Origin: Flavobacterium sp.
GTDB lineage: Bacteria; Bacteroidota; Bacteroidia; Flavobacteriales; Flavobacteriaceae
Direction of reading: 5' to 3'
Assembly: GCA_018883065.1 (NCBI GenBank)
Contig: VEQT01000010.1
Coordinates: 1 to 56,134, forward strand
DNA length: 56,134 nucleotides
In this document: positions 33,093 to 42,382 of the stretch, in pieces
How the letters are laid out: every line of letters starts with the position of its first letter
Numbering within the stretch: the first letter of the stretch is position 1
The notes under the pieces: generated by a model
Told to the model about the DNA's origin: nothing
Seen by the model: the letters and a program-made list of their open reading frames with translations, nothing else
Database searches by the model: none
Position numbers and translations under genes: made by a program

Positions 33093-34489
33093 TTCCCGAT
33101 GCAAAAATTCGCAAAAATATTGCCCAATAACTCGTCGTTGCTTACTTGCCCGGTAATGAGGCCAAATTGATAGAGGGCTTCGCGAATGTCAATAGCCATG
33201 AGGTCGCTGGGAAGATTGGTTTCGATGCCGTTTTGTACTTTTTGAATTTCATCCAAGGCTTTCAGCAAGGCATCGTAATGGCGCGTGTTGGTTACGATGG
33301 TTTCGTTGTTGCGCAAAGCGCCGGTATTGACAAGGGCAAGCAATTGGTTTTTTAGTTCGTCAACGCCCAATTTGTTTTTAGCCGATAACAGAATTGGTGA
33401 TACAGCAATACTAGCCATTTGTTGTTGAATATCTTGTATTTGAGCAGCTGTAATTAAATCAATTTTATTGATTACCACGACCACTTTTTTATTGGGGTAA
33501 TCCTGCATTAATTTTTCTATTTCTGTTTTATACGCAAAACCTGAAACCTGAAACTTGAAACTTTCAAACATATACAAAACAACCTGTGCCAACTCTATTT
33601 TCTCAAAAGTTTTTTGGATTCCAATTGATTCCACTTCATCGGTGGTTTGGCGTATACCGGCTGTGTCTATAAATCGAAATCCTATTCCGTCAATTACCAA
33701 CTCGTCTTCTATGGTGTCACGAGTAGTTCCAGCTATGGCTGATACAATTGCGCGTTCTTCGTTGAGTAGCGCATTCAGTAAAGTAGATTTTCCCACATTG
33801 GGTTCGCCCACAATGGCAACTGGAATACCATTTTTAATTACGTTTCCTACTGCAAACGAATCAATTAGGCGTTTTAAAACTAAGGCGATCCGGGTAATTA
33901 AAGCACTAAACTCGGTTCGGTCTGCAAATGCTACATCTTCTTCGGCAAAATCCAATTCGAGTTCAATCAAAGAAGCAAAATTGAGTAATTCGGTACGGAG
34001 CTTTTGTAATTCGTTTGAAAATCCGCCACGCATTTGCTGTATGGCCAATTGATGACTGGCTTCGTTGGTCGAGGAAATTAAATCGGCAACTGCTTCAGCC
34101 TGAGATAAATCAATCTTCCCATTTAAAAAAGCACGTAAGGTAAATTCGCCCGGATCGGCCATGCGACACCCATTTCTCAATGCCAACTGTATAATTTGCT
34201 GTTGAATAAACAGTGAACCATGACATGAAATTTCTACCGTGTTTTCACCTGTATACGAATGAGGTCCTTTAAAAATAGAAACCAACACTTCATCTAGCGT
34301 TCGATTTCCATCTTTGATGACTCCCAAATGCATGGTGTGGGATTTTTGGTTGCTTAGTTTTTTATGGGATTTTGATTCAAAAATAGATTCGGCAAGTGTA
34401 ATGGCTTGTTCGCCCGACAATCGAATAACCGCAATGGCACCCGCTCCAGAAGGTGTAGCCAAGGCCACTATGGTATCATTTGGAATCAT
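33089..34489 (-). CDS. mnmE: MnmE (TrmE), tRNA modification GTPase
   Basis: 466 residues, normal length. With MnmG it adds the cmnm group to wobble U34 of tRNAs. N-terminal folate-binding domain (DTIVALATPSGAGAIAVIRLSG), helical domain, inserted G domain with P-loop GEPNVGKSTLLNALL, switch TTRDTIEDE, DTAGIR and NKIDL, and the catalytic C-terminal CIGK. Between the DTAGIR strand and NKIDL the protein reads FESFKFQVSGFAYKTE. This is encoded by a heptamer array that is also found between genes at 2271-2296. Downstream neighbour of dnaN on the same strand. Confidence 0.95.
   Translation of the reverse strand: MIPNDTIVALATPSGAGAIAVIRLSGEQAITLAESIFESKSHKKLSNQKSHTMHLGVIKDGNRTLDEVLVSIFKGPHSYTGENTVEISCHGSLFIQQQIIQLALRNGCRMADPGEFTLRAFLNGKIDLSQAEAVADLISSTNEASHQLAIQQMRGGFSNELQKLRTELLNFASLIELELDFAEEDVAFADRTEFSALITRIALVLKRLIDSFAVGNVIKNGIPVAIVGEPNVGKSTLLNALLNEERAIVSAIAGTTRDTIEDELVIDGIGFRFIDTAGIRQTTDEVESIGIQKTFEKIELAQVVLYMFESFKFQVSGFAYKTEIEKLMQDYPNKKVVVVINKIDLITAAQIQDIQQQMASIAVSPILLSAKNKLGVDELKNQLLALVNTGALRNNETIVTNTRHYDALLKALDEIQKVQNGIETNLPSDLMAIDIREALYQFGLITGQVSNDELLGNIFANFCIGK
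33536..33561. repeat. Heptamer array inside mnmE, identical to the intergenic copy at 2271-2296
   Basis: 26 bases made of AAACCTG, AAACCTG, AAACTTG units match 2271-2296 exactly and in the same orientation. On the minus strand it encodes part of the segment SFKFQVSGF in the G domain of MnmE, with the reading frame kept. Confidence 0.85.
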
Positions 34490-34551
34490 TTTTTATTGTT
34501 TTGGATCAAGATAGTTAGTTAAGTCAATCGAATTACAAGACTACATGAAAT

Positions 34552-34587
34552 AAAAAAGCCGCCAGTTCCATTGGGTTGACGGCTTTT
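34552..34587 (-). terminator. Terminator between dnaN and mnmE
   Basis: AAAAGCCG and CGGCTTTT pair over eight bases with an 18-base loop that can fold further. It follows the dnaN stop codon by 17 bp on the minus strand. Confidence 0.75.
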
Positions 34588-34604
34588 GTATGGTAGCGGT
34601 AGAT

Positions 34605-35723
34605 TTAGCTGTTAAGCATTACCGGCATTACCAACATGGTAACGGTTTCGCCTTCGTCTAAACCATCAACAGGCGTTAAAATTCCTGCACGATTTGGCAA
34701 TGACATTTCAAGTAAAATCATATCCGATTGCAAGTTGGTAAGCATCTCAGTCAAGAAACGCGAGTTGAATCCAATTTGCATGTCGTCGCCTTGGTAATCA
34801 CATGTAAGACGCTCCTCTGCTTTATTTGAGTAGTCAATGTCTTCGGCTGAAATATTGAGTTCGGCACCAGCTATTTTTAAACGAATTTGGTGGGTTGTTT
34901 TATTAGAGAAAATGGCTACACGACGTACAGAATTTAAAAATTGTGTACGATCGATAATCAATTTATTGGGGTTTTCTTTTGGGATAACTGCCTCATAATT
35001 CGGGTATTTACCGTCAATTAAACGACACAACAACACGTAATTGTCAAAAGAGAAGGTTGCGTTGGAATCATTGTATTCAATTGACACTTCGGCATCTGAG
35101 GTGCCCAAGATGCTTTTTAAAATGGTCAATGGTTTTTTGGGCATAATGAAATCAGCTACCTGCGACGCTTTTACATCGGTACGCGCATACTTTACTAATT
35201 TGTGTGCATCTGTCGCAACAAAGGTTAAGCCCTCAGGAGAAAATTGAAAAAATACCCCCGACATCACCGGACGCAAATCGTCGTTTCCGGCTGCAAAAAT
35301 GGTTTTACTTACTGCTGTGGCTAAAACATCAGCAGGAACTAAAGTGGTAGATGGATTTTCTATGCTAACTGCTTTTGGAAATTCTTCACCTGGCGCATAA
35401 GCCAAGGCATATTTTCCAGAATTTGAGCTTATTTCAATCGTGCTGTTTTCCTCAACGGTAAAGGTTAAGGGTTGTTCAGGGAAGGTTTTAAGGATTTCCA
35501 GTAGCAATTTCGCGGGAACGGCTACGCTTCCTTTGCTGGTTGAATCAATCTCCAAAGTAGCCGACATAGTCGTTTCTAGATCGGAGGCCGATACAGTCAG
35601 TTTTTTGCTGTTCAATTCAAACAAAAAATTATCTAATATTGGAAGCGTGTTGTTGCTGTTAATTACACTTCCTAATACTTGAAGTTGTTTTAACAAATAC
35701 GAACTGGATACAATAAATTTCAT
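34605..35723 (-). CDS. dnaN: DNA polymerase III beta subunit (sliding clamp)
   Basis: 372 residues, the standard clamp length, forming a ring dimer that holds the polymerase on DNA. Recognised by MKFIVSSSYLLKQLQVLGSV, the repeated clamp domains, the DATDAHKLV-type segment (TFVATDAHKLVKYA) and the C-terminal VMPVML. It lies downstream of gldF-gldG in inverse reading order of the window, a Flavobacteria arrangement, and has its own promoter. Confidence 0.96.
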   Translation of the reverse strand: MKFIVSSSYLLKQLQVLGSVINSNNTLPILDNFLFELNSKKLTVSASDLETTMSATLEIDSTSKGSVAVPAKLLLEILKTFPEQPLTFTVEENSTIEISSNSGKYALAYAPGEEFPKAVSIENPSTTLVPADVLATAVSKTIFAAGNDDLRPVMSGVFFQFSPEGLTFVATDAHKLVKYARTDVKASQVADFIMPKKPLTILKSILGTSDAEVSIEYNDSNATFSFDNYVLLCRLIDGKYPNYEAVIPKENPNKLIIDRTQFLNSVRRVAIFSNKTTHQIRLKIAGAELNISAEDIDYSNKAEERLTCDYQGDDMQIGFNSRFLTEMLTNLQSDMILLEMSLPNRAGILTPVDGLDEGETVTMLVMPVMLNS

Positions 35724-35781
35724 TTTCTTATTTTTTAAGTGGGCAGTTTTTCTTTATAAATAAAGGGAAACTAGAGTTGTA

Positions 35782-35811
35782 CAAATATATCTTAATCAGC
35801 CAAATATCAAA
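35782..35811 (-). promoter_or_regulatory. dnaN promoter with both Bacteroidota boxes
   Basis: On the minus strand TTTG (35808-35811) and TATATTTG (35782-35789) stand 18 bp apart, close to the -33/-7 consensus TTTG-N19-TAnnTTTG. The leader to the ATG is about 55-60 bases. Confidence 0.65.
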
Positions 35812-35827
35812 AAGAATTTTATTAACA

Positions 35828-37513
35828 TTACTTACCAAATCTGCGTTTGCGTAAAACGGTGAATACTAAGCCAAATATGGCTAATAGGAGTAATGGTAAT
35901 CCAATAGTTAACACTTGGCTTGCAGTATAATTGGCATAGACTTTTTCTTGATCCAAGAGGGGAAGTTCAACCGATTTATTTCGAATGTTAATAAGTCCAG
36001 AATCATCCAACAGGTAATTGACGCAATTGAGCATAAACTCTTTGTTTGCATATAATTTATTGGTCCATTTGTCGTAACCCAACTCCAAGGGCTGGTATTC
36101 TTTATCCAATTGATTTCGAATCACATCACCGTCTGAAACCACGATCATTTTGTTTGATATTCCAATTTTTTGATAATTTTTTGTTTCAAACGGCAACACC
36201 CTGTTTTCATACATAGAATGAAAACGACCTTCCAGTAATACGGCCACTGGTATTTGTCCTTTGCCTGTAAATTCGACTTGTTCAGGTCGTTCGTTTACCA
36301 TGTTTAAACTTACTTGAACAGGTGTGCCAACCGATTTAGAATAGGGTGATGAGTGGAGTAAAGTTGTTTTTTTTATGTCATTGCTAAGGAGTTCCATTCC
36401 GTTTGCAAACTGAAATTTAACGCCATCCATATTCGATACGATGGGGTGTTTGGAATCCGAAAAAATTAAAGGATTAAATAACCAAGGGTATTCGGTATAT
36501 TGTGTGCCCGAACCTTTTTCGCCCGTGGCAAGAGCAATTGGGGTTGCCATTACATCTTTAATCAATGTTGGATTGATACGAATGCCATATTTAAAAAACA
36601 GATCATTCACATTCAAATCAAACGGATAAGCCAATGACGATCCAGCCGGGTTGTATAAACTGTCCATGTCAATGTTTACTTGGTCTATTAACCACATTGT
36701 TTTTCCACCTTGCATAATATATTGGTCCAAAACTAGTTTTTCAGCTTCACTAAATGCCTCGGTTGGTTTGGCTATAATAGCTAAATCATATTTAGACAGA
36801 AATGACAAACTTTCAACTGGTTTTTTTGCCACTGAATCTAGCGTGAAGGTGCCAATAAAATAATTTTCGCGCACTTGTTTAATGAAATCGGCCATCAATA
36901 AATCATGCAACTCTCCATTTCCTTTAATAACTGCAATCTTTTTTTGTTTGGGTTTAATCACGGTGTTAAACGCATTGGCAAAGGCATATTCCAAATGCTG
37001 CACTGAACTCACGACTTTTTCGGCTGTACTAGCGCCCATGTTGTTTTTGAGTAGAGGCACTTTTACCGATTGGCCTTTGTAGGTTGCTAAAGCCCATGGA
37101 AATGCAACCTCTTGGCTTTGTTTTCCTTTATCGGTTAGTGTAACATTTACCGGTAACATCCCCTTAGAAATGAACGCCGCCATAATGGTATCGCGGGCCT
37201 CATCATCAGCCAGTGGATTGATAAATTGAAATGTAATATTGTTGTTGTAGGCCTTGAACTCTTCTAGTAATTGCTGGGTTTCGGCCTGTAATTTTTTAAA
37301 TTCGCCCGGAAAGTTGCCTTTTAAAAATACTTCTATTTGGAGGGGTTCATCGATTTCTTTGGCTAATTTTAAAGACGTTTCAGATAAGGTGTAGCGTTTA
37401 TCTTGCGTTAAATCAATACGGTAAAAGAAAAAATTCCCTAAGATGTTAATTAAAGCAATCGCAAGAAATACAACAAGCGATTTTTTGTGAGTGGGTTTCC
37501 AAGTAAAATTCAT
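35828..37513 (-). CDS. gldG: GldG, gliding motility ABC transporter auxiliary protein
   Basis: 561 residues with one membrane helix near the N-terminus (LVVFLAIALINILGNFFFY), a long periplasmic part of the ABC-type GldG family (RYTLSETSLKLAKEIDEPL, then MLPVNVTLTDKGKQSQ) and a C-terminal helix (LTIGLPLLLLAIFGLVF). With GldF and the ATPase GldA it forms an ABC transporter needed for gliding in Flavobacterium johnsoniae. Its ATG shares a base with the gldF stop codon (TAATG). Confidence 0.93.
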   Translation of the reverse strand: MNFTWKPTHKKSLVVFLAIALINILGNFFFYRIDLTQDKRYTLSETSLKLAKEIDEPLQIEVFLKGNFPGEFKKLQAETQQLLEEFKAYNNNITFQFINPLADDEARDTIMAAFISKGMLPVNVTLTDKGKQSQEVAFPWALATYKGQSVKVPLLKNNMGASTAEKVVSSVQHLEYAFANAFNTVIKPKQKKIAVIKGNGELHDLLMADFIKQVRENYFIGTFTLDSVAKKPVESLSFLSKYDLAIIAKPTEAFSEAEKLVLDQYIMQGGKTMWLIDQVNIDMDSLYNPAGSSLAYPFDLNVNDLFFKYGIRINPTLIKDVMATPIALATGEKGSGTQYTEYPWLFNPLIFSDSKHPIVSNMDGVKFQFANGMELLSNDIKKTTLLHSSPYSKSVGTPVQVSLNMVNERPEQVEFTGKGQIPVAVLLEGRFHSMYENRVLPFETKNYQKIGISNKMIVVSDGDVIRNQLDKEYQPLELGYDKWTNKLYANKEFMLNCVNYLLDDSGLINIRNKSVELPLLDQEKVYANYTASQVLTIGLPLLLLAIFGLVFTVLRKRRFGK

Positions 37514-38238
37514 TAGTGGCGTACAGATTTAAGTTGGTATACAGTTACGGCTAAAAACACATAGGTCAAGCTAATAAAATAGAGCACATCTCTTGTATCA
37601 ATTACACCTCGCCCCATGCTTTTAAAGTGACTATTCATGCCAAGATAACCCAGCATGTTTTCAAAAGAAATAAAATAGGTTGCTAATCCATCAAAGGCGA
37701 AATAAAACAAAAAACATATACACACCGAGAGGATAAAAGCCACAATTTGATTTTCAGTGAGGGTAGAAGTGCAAATACCAATTGCAGTATAGGCCGCAAC
37801 CAAAAACAATAAGCCAAAATAGGAGCCCAGGGTGCTTCCCAAATCAATATTGCCTACTGGAAAACCAAGTATAGTAAGCACGTACACATAAATTAGGGTA
37901 GGTAGAATAGCCAAAACAATTAAGCACATAGCCCCAAGAAATTTACCCAACACAATATCCCAAATCGAAATGGGTCGAGTTAGTAAAAGCTCTAGAGTGC
38001 CTTGTTTTTTTTCGTCCGAGAAACTGCGCATGGTTACAGCAGGAATTAAAAAAAGCAGAATCCATGGTGCTAAAGTAAAAAAAGGAGTCATATCGGCGAA
38101 TCCACTGTTAAGCAAATTGTAATCGCCGTTAAATACCCATAAAAACAGGCCATTAAACACTAAAAACAAGGCGATAACCAAGTAACCAATTGGAGAACCA
38201 AAAAATGAGTTAATCTCGCGCAGAAGAATTGATTTCAT
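37513..38238 (-). CDS. gldF: GldF, gliding motility ABC transporter permease
   Basis: 241 residues, six hydrophobic segments, ABC-2 permease type. MKSILLREINSFFGSPIGYLV at the start and FSDEKKQGTLELLLTRPIS, the usual coupling loop of ABC-2 permeases, identify it. GldG follows with a one-base overlap. The ATPase partner gldA is not in the window. Confidence 0.93.
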   Translation of the reverse strand: MKSILLREINSFFGSPIGYLVIALFLVFNGLFLWVFNGDYNLLNSGFADMTPFFTLAPWILLFLIPAVTMRSFSDEKKQGTLELLLTRPISIWDIVLGKFLGAMCLIVLAILPTLIYVYVLTILGFPVGNIDLGSTLGSYFGLLFLVAAYTAIGICTSTLTENQIVAFILSVCICFLFYFAFDGLATYFISFENMLGYLGMNSHFKSMGRGVIDTRDVLYFISLTYVFLAVTVYQLKSVRH

Positions 38239-38290
38239 TTAATTCGAATTTTGTTTATCAGTTGAAACGTAAAGTTAGTTGACAAGTTGT

Positions 38291-39160
38291 TTAGGATATA
38301 AAATTTACTTGAATGGCATCTTGGTAATTGATCCCCAAAAGCGAGGATGCACTGCCCACTTTGGAGGGGTTGCTTCTAAACAATGCAATTTCAAGGAAGC
38401 CCGCTTCATTAAACAATGCCAGTTTTGAACCCTCGTAATTTTTTATGTTGTAGTTGTCATTTTTGGCAATGTCCGAATATTTGTTCTCAATGGATTTTAT
38501 GGGCAACGAATTTTTACGGTTGGTTAGTGGTTGATTTGCAGTAGATTGAAACAAAGGGATTTCGAAACTCCTGCCTTTACCCACCTCGTGAAACAGTGTC
38601 TTGGTAATGTTGGTTACAATATTTCCAAAATGATCAATATAAATAACATAACCTTTGATTGATTTTTTATCGGCTGACACAACCGGCTGTAATTCGGTCA
38701 CTTGCTTGAGGGTACTTATTTCTTGGCCCACCACGTTTAAGGAACCACCTTTTGCCAAATGACAGCCTACTCGTATAAATACATCCAAATCGGAGGCGTC
38801 GGTGTGCATTTGGGGGTGAATGTTAATGGCGACTATTTTTTGAGGCACAATTTTTTGAATCAATATACTCAATATGCCATTGTCGGCACACACAAAAAAA
38901 TGATCGTTCCATTGCAATGCAATATGCTGATTTTCACGGGTTAATTCGGCATCAACACCTATAATATGCACACTTCCTTTGGGGAAATTGGCGTAAGCAG
39001 CATGAATGATGTAACTGGCTTCTACTGTGTTAAACGGATCGATGTTGTGTGAAATGTCAATTACCCTTGCTTCTGGATATTCGGAATATATTTTACCCTT
39101 TAAAGCGCCCACAAAATGATCTTTTAAGCCGTAGTCGGTGGTAAGGGTAATTATTGACAT
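38291..39160 (-). CDS. SAM hydroxide adenosyltransferase (DUF62 family)
   Basis: 289 residues. MSIITLTTDYGLKDHFVGALKG, the ISHNIDPF motif and VGVDAE-like HIIGVDAELT belong to the DUF62/fluorinase-like family, whose non-halogenating members hydrolyse S-adenosylmethionine to adenosine and methionine. The C-terminal half contains IDHFGNIVTNI, also a family hallmark. It is divergent from phoH with overlapping promoter boxes; that pairing is common in Flavobacteria. Physiological role unclear. Confidence 0.87.
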   Translation of the reverse strand: MSIITLTTDYGLKDHFVGALKGKIYSEYPEARVIDISHNIDPFNTVEASYIIHAAYANFPKGSVHIIGVDAELTRENQHIALQWNDHFFVCADNGILSILIQKIVPQKIVAINIHPQMHTDASDLDVFIRVGCHLAKGGSLNVVGQEISTLKQVTELQPVVSADKKSIKGYVIYIDHFGNIVTNITKTLFHEVGKGRSFEIPLFQSTANQPLTNRKNSLPIKSIENKYSDIAKNDNYNIKNYEGSKLALFNEAGFLEIALFRSNPSKVGSASSLLGINYQDAIQVNFIS

Positions 39161-39203
39161 AAAAATGTTTATAAATAAAAAACAGATGGAACTAAAAACT
39201 CCC

Positions 39204-39223
39204 TAATTTTGAATGCAAAGCTA
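39204..39223. promoter_or_regulatory. Overlapping divergent -7 boxes of phoH and the SAM hydrolase gene
   Basis: TAATTTTG at 39204-39211 (plus strand, towards phoH) and TAGCTTTG at 39216-39223 (minus strand, towards the SAM gene) both match TAnnTTTG and are only four bases apart. The two polymerases would compete. No clear -33 boxes. Confidence 0.45.
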
Positions 39224-39264
39224 GCAATATATAGCTAATTTTTTTAATTAAATTCTACCTCCAT

Positions 39265-40215
39265 TTGAACGAACGCATTATTGACCTCAACGAAATTGCA
39301 CCCAAAGAATTTTGGGGCGACCATGATTCCCATCTCGAAACCATAAAAAAATACTATCCAAAGCTAAAAATAGTAGCCCGAGGATCGATTTTGAAAGCCT
39401 ATGGCGAAAAAGAAATTTTAGACGAATTCGAGGTACGTTTTCAACGATTGATGCAGCATTTTACCCGCTACAATCGCATTGATCAAAATGTAATCGACCG
39501 CGTAATTAAAAGCAATACCCAAGACGAACAACGCATGCCTGACCATGATAAAATATTGGTGCATGGTATAGGAGGAAAACTCATTAAAGCCATGACGCCC
39601 AATCAGCAATTGTTGGTTGATACCGTTCATAAAAACGACATGGTGTTTGCAGTTGGGCCTGCCGGAACAGGAAAAACGTATACGGGAGTGGCATTGGCGG
39701 TAAAGGCTTTAAAAGAAAAACAAGTAAAACGCATTATCCTTACGCGACCTGCAGTTGAAGCCGGGGAGAATCTGGGTTTTTTACCCGGTGACATGAAAGA
39801 AAAATTAGATCCGTATATGCAGCCCTTGTATGATGCGTTGCGCGACATGTTGCCGCCAACATCGCTAGAAGATTATATTTTGAAAGGCATTATTCAAATT
39901 GCTCCTTTGGCATTTATGCGTGGACGAACATTGGATAATGCGTTTGTGATTTTGGATGAAGCCCAAAACACAACCCATTCCCAAATGAAAATGTTTTTGA
40001 CGCGGATGGGAAAAAATGCAAAATTCATGATTACCGGCGATCCGGGCCAAGTTGATTTGCCACGCAGAACCATTTCGGGTTTGAAAGAAGCTTTATTGGT
40101 TTTAAAGGATATTGAAGGCATAGGAATCATCTATTTGGATGACAAAGACATTGTGCGTCATCGCTTGGTTAAAAAGGTAATTGATGCGTACAAAATGATC
40201 GAAAACCAAGATTGA
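39265..40215 (+). CDS. PhoH-family ATPase, TTG start
   Basis: 316 residues. Walker [17 protein letters not shown], the [16 protein letters not shown] segment, Walker [12 protein letters not shown] and [11 protein letters not shown] are the PhoH family signature. The role is thought to lie in RNA metabolism under stress. The start is TTG: an in-frame TAA lies 18 bp upstream with no ATG between, and [15 protein letters not shown] is the usual family N-terminus. Confidence 0.92.
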   Translation: MNERIIDLNEIAPKEFWGDHDSHLETIKKYYPKLKIVARGSILKAYGEKEILDEFEVRFQRLMQHFTRYNRIDQNVIDRVIKSNTQDEQRMPDHDKILVHGIGGKLIKAMTPNQQLLVDTVHKNDMVFAVGPAGTGKTYTGVALAVKALKEKQVKRIILTRPAVEAGENLGFLPGDMKEKLDPYMQPLYDALRDMLPPTSLEDYILKGIIQIAPLAFMRGRTLDNAFVILDEAQNTTHSQMKMFLTRMGKNAKFMITGDPGQVDLPRRTISGLKEALLVLKDIEGIGIIYLDDKDIVRHRLVKKVIDAYKMIENQD

Positions 40216-40266
40216 TATAAACCAATTTAATCCATTTAAAATCAAATTAATATAGTAATAAAATTC

Positions 40267-42300
40267 ATGAGAATACTACAACTTTCAAGCTTAATTTTAG
40301 TAGCCACTTTGGCTTTTTCTTGTAATCAAAAAGAAACCCATTATCCCGATCCCTTGCTCACGCACCGCGATACAACAGCCAATCCTGCATCCGATTTTTT
40401 CCAGTATGCCAATGGCGGTTGGTTTAAACAAAACCCTATTCAATCAACCGAGTCCAGCAACGGTATATTTCAGTTAATCAATGACACCATCAATAGTCAG
40501 ATTAAAAAAATATGCGAAAGCTCAGCTGCGACGAAATCAACTAGAGGAAGCAACAAACAAAAGATAGGTGATTTTTATGCTTCGGGCATGGATAGTTTAC
40601 AGATTGAACGTATGGGAATACAACCCATTCAATCTGAATTAAAAATCATCAACGCCTGCACCAATTTTGGACAAGTGGTTCAAACTTTTGCCTTTTTACA
40701 CCGTTTGGGCATGCAGCCCGGTTTTACTTTTTATGTGGCACAAGACGACAAAATCAGTACAAAGAACGCTTTATTCATGAGTCAAGGTGGCCTGTCGTTG
40801 GGCAACCGCGATTACTATTTCAATACTGATCCAGAAACAGTGGTTATTCGCAAAGAATTTCCAAAACATGTGGCCAAGATGTTTACGCTCACTGGTCAAT
40901 CTCCCGAACAAGCGCAACAAAGTGCCAACCGGGTACTTGCTTTGGAAACAGCGGTAGCAAAGGTGTCCAGAAAATTAGAGGATTTACGTGATCCAAATGC
41001 CAATTACCACAAAATGTCCATCAAAGAATTTCAGCAATTATCACCCACAGTAGCGTGGGTTGATTTGTTTCCGCTCATGGGAATTACCAAAGCCGACAGC
41101 GTGATTGTAGGGCAACCAGAATTTTATAAAAACCTCGATCATTTGTTGGTTCAATTTTCAGTCGAAGATTGGAAAACCTACCTCAAATGGAACCTTATCT
41201 CATGCTATGCACCCTACCTTACACATGCAATTGCACAAGAAGATTTTCGCTTTTTCTCTACGGTAATGAAAGGAGTTGATAAGCAAAAACCAAGATGGAA
41301 GCGCGTGGTCAACCAAACTAATTCATCCTTAGGCGAATTGATAGGTCAGGTATATGTAGCCGAATATTTGCCTAAAGGATCAAAAGAAAAACTGCTTGAA
41401 ATTGGAAATTCAATTCGTGACGTCTATGCCGAGCGCATCAAAAAATTAGACTGGATGAGCGAAACAACCAAGGTGAAAGCGTTGAATAAACTCAATAAAA
41501 TAGTAATGAAGGTGGGCTATCCCGACCAATGGAAAGACTTATCTGCCCTTCGTATAGACCGCAATTCGTATTGTCATAATGTGAAACGCGCCAATACCTG
41601 GGAATACAACCAAATGATTGCCAAATTTGGCAAACCAGTTGATCGCAACGAATGGGTGATGACACCGCAAACGTACAACGCGTATTACAACCCAAGCAAC
41701 AATGAAATTGTAGTGCCGGCTTGCAACATCATTGTACCCGGATTTGAAGGCCGTATGCCCGATGACGCTATTTTATATGGCATTATTGGTGGATCAACCT
41801 TTGGTCACGAAATTACCCACGGATTTGACGACCAAGGAAGTCAATATGATGAAAAAGGTAATCTTAACAATTGGTGGACCGATGCTGATTTAGCAAAATT
41901 TCAGGCCAAAACCAAACGCATTGTCAATCAATTTAATGCCTACACTGTATTGGGTGACAAACACCTAAATGGCGACGCAACACAGGGCGAAAACATAGCC
42001 GATTTGGGTGGTGTAATTATGGGGTATGAGGCATTTAAGAAAACTAAACAGTATAAATCAAACCAGCTTATTTCGGGATTAAATCCAAAACAGCGTTATT
42101 TCTTGGCCTATGCGTATGCCTGGATGGTGAATATTAAAAAAGAGGCCTTGGCTCAGCAAATTATGGTTGATGTTCATGCGCCAGCTAAATTCCGCATCAA
42201 TGGTCCACTTAGCAATATGCCCGAGTTTTACAAAACCTTTGGCATCAAACCAGGTGACCCTATGTATCAACCCAATAGCAGTAGAGTAGTTATTTGGTAA
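40267..42300 (+). CDS. M13-family zinc metallopeptidase, lipoprotein
   Basis: 677 residues, standard for the neprilysin/PepO family. Lipobox LAFSC marks a lipoprotein of the periplasm or outer membrane. The zinc site is HEITH in GHEITHGFDDQG with the third ligand in ENIADLGG. The substrate-positioning NAYYNPSNNEIVVPA segment is present. It probably degrades peptides outside the cytoplasm. Own terminator follows. Confidence 0.95.
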   Translation: MRILQLSSLILVATLAFSCNQKETHYPDPLLTHRDTTANPASDFFQYANGGWFKQNPIQSTESSNGIFQLINDTINSQIKKICESSAATKSTRGSNKQKIGDFYASGMDSLQIERMGIQPIQSELKIINACTNFGQVVQTFAFLHRLGMQPGFTFYVAQDDKISTKNALFMSQGGLSLGNRDYYFNTDPETVVIRKEFPKHVAKMFTLTGQSPEQAQQSANRVLALETAVAKVSRKLEDLRDPNANYHKMSIKEFQQLSPTVAWVDLFPLMGITKADSVIVGQPEFYKNLDHLLVQFSVEDWKTYLKWNLISCYAPYLTHAIAQEDFRFFSTVMKGVDKQKPRWKRVVNQTNSSLGELIGQVYVAEYLPKGSKEKLLEIGNSIRDVYAERIKKLDWMSETTKVKALNKLNKIVMKVGYPDQWKDLSALRIDRNSYCHNVKRANTWEYNQMIAKFGKPVDRNEWVMTPQTYNAYYNPSNNEIVVPACNIIVPGFEGRMPDDAILYGIIGGSTFGHEITHGFDDQGSQYDEKGNLNNWWTDADLAKFQAKTKRIVNQFNAYTVLGDKHLNGDATQGENIADLGGVIMGYEAFKKTKQYKSNQLISGLNPKQRYFLAYAYAWMVNIKKEALAQQIMVDVHAPAKFRINGPLSNMPEFYKTFGIKPGDPMYQPNSSRVVIW

Positions 42301-42304
42301 ACAC

Positions 42305-42338
42305 AAAAGGCTTTTTATCTTGAATAGAAAGCCTTTTT
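42305..42338 (+). terminator. Terminator of the M13 peptidase gene
   Basis: AAAAGGCTTT and AAAGCCTTTTT pair over ten bases with a 13-base loop and end in a T run, five bases after the stop codon. Confidence 0.8.
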
Positions 42339-42353
42339 TAGTATTAGGTCTTG

Positions 42354-42361
42354 TATATTTG
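42354..42361 (+). promoter_or_regulatory. Predicted -7 box of the HD hydrolase gene
   Basis: TATATTTG lies 21 bp before the TTG start at 42383, which supports that start. No -33 TTTG. Confidence 0.5.
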
Positions 42362-42382
42362 TCCCACTAAATTACTTTTGAT

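Noticed and set aside
33555..34052. 165-codon open frame on the plus strand
   Set aside because: It is antisense to mnmE, whose GTPase motifs are all present; the frame has low-complexity composition and no recognisable domain.
34198..34225. Another copy of the AACAGTGAACC repeat inside mnmE
   Set aside because: The bases encode the conserved CHGSLFIQQQI region of MnmE and no 7-bp tandem pattern is present, so the match is taken as chance.
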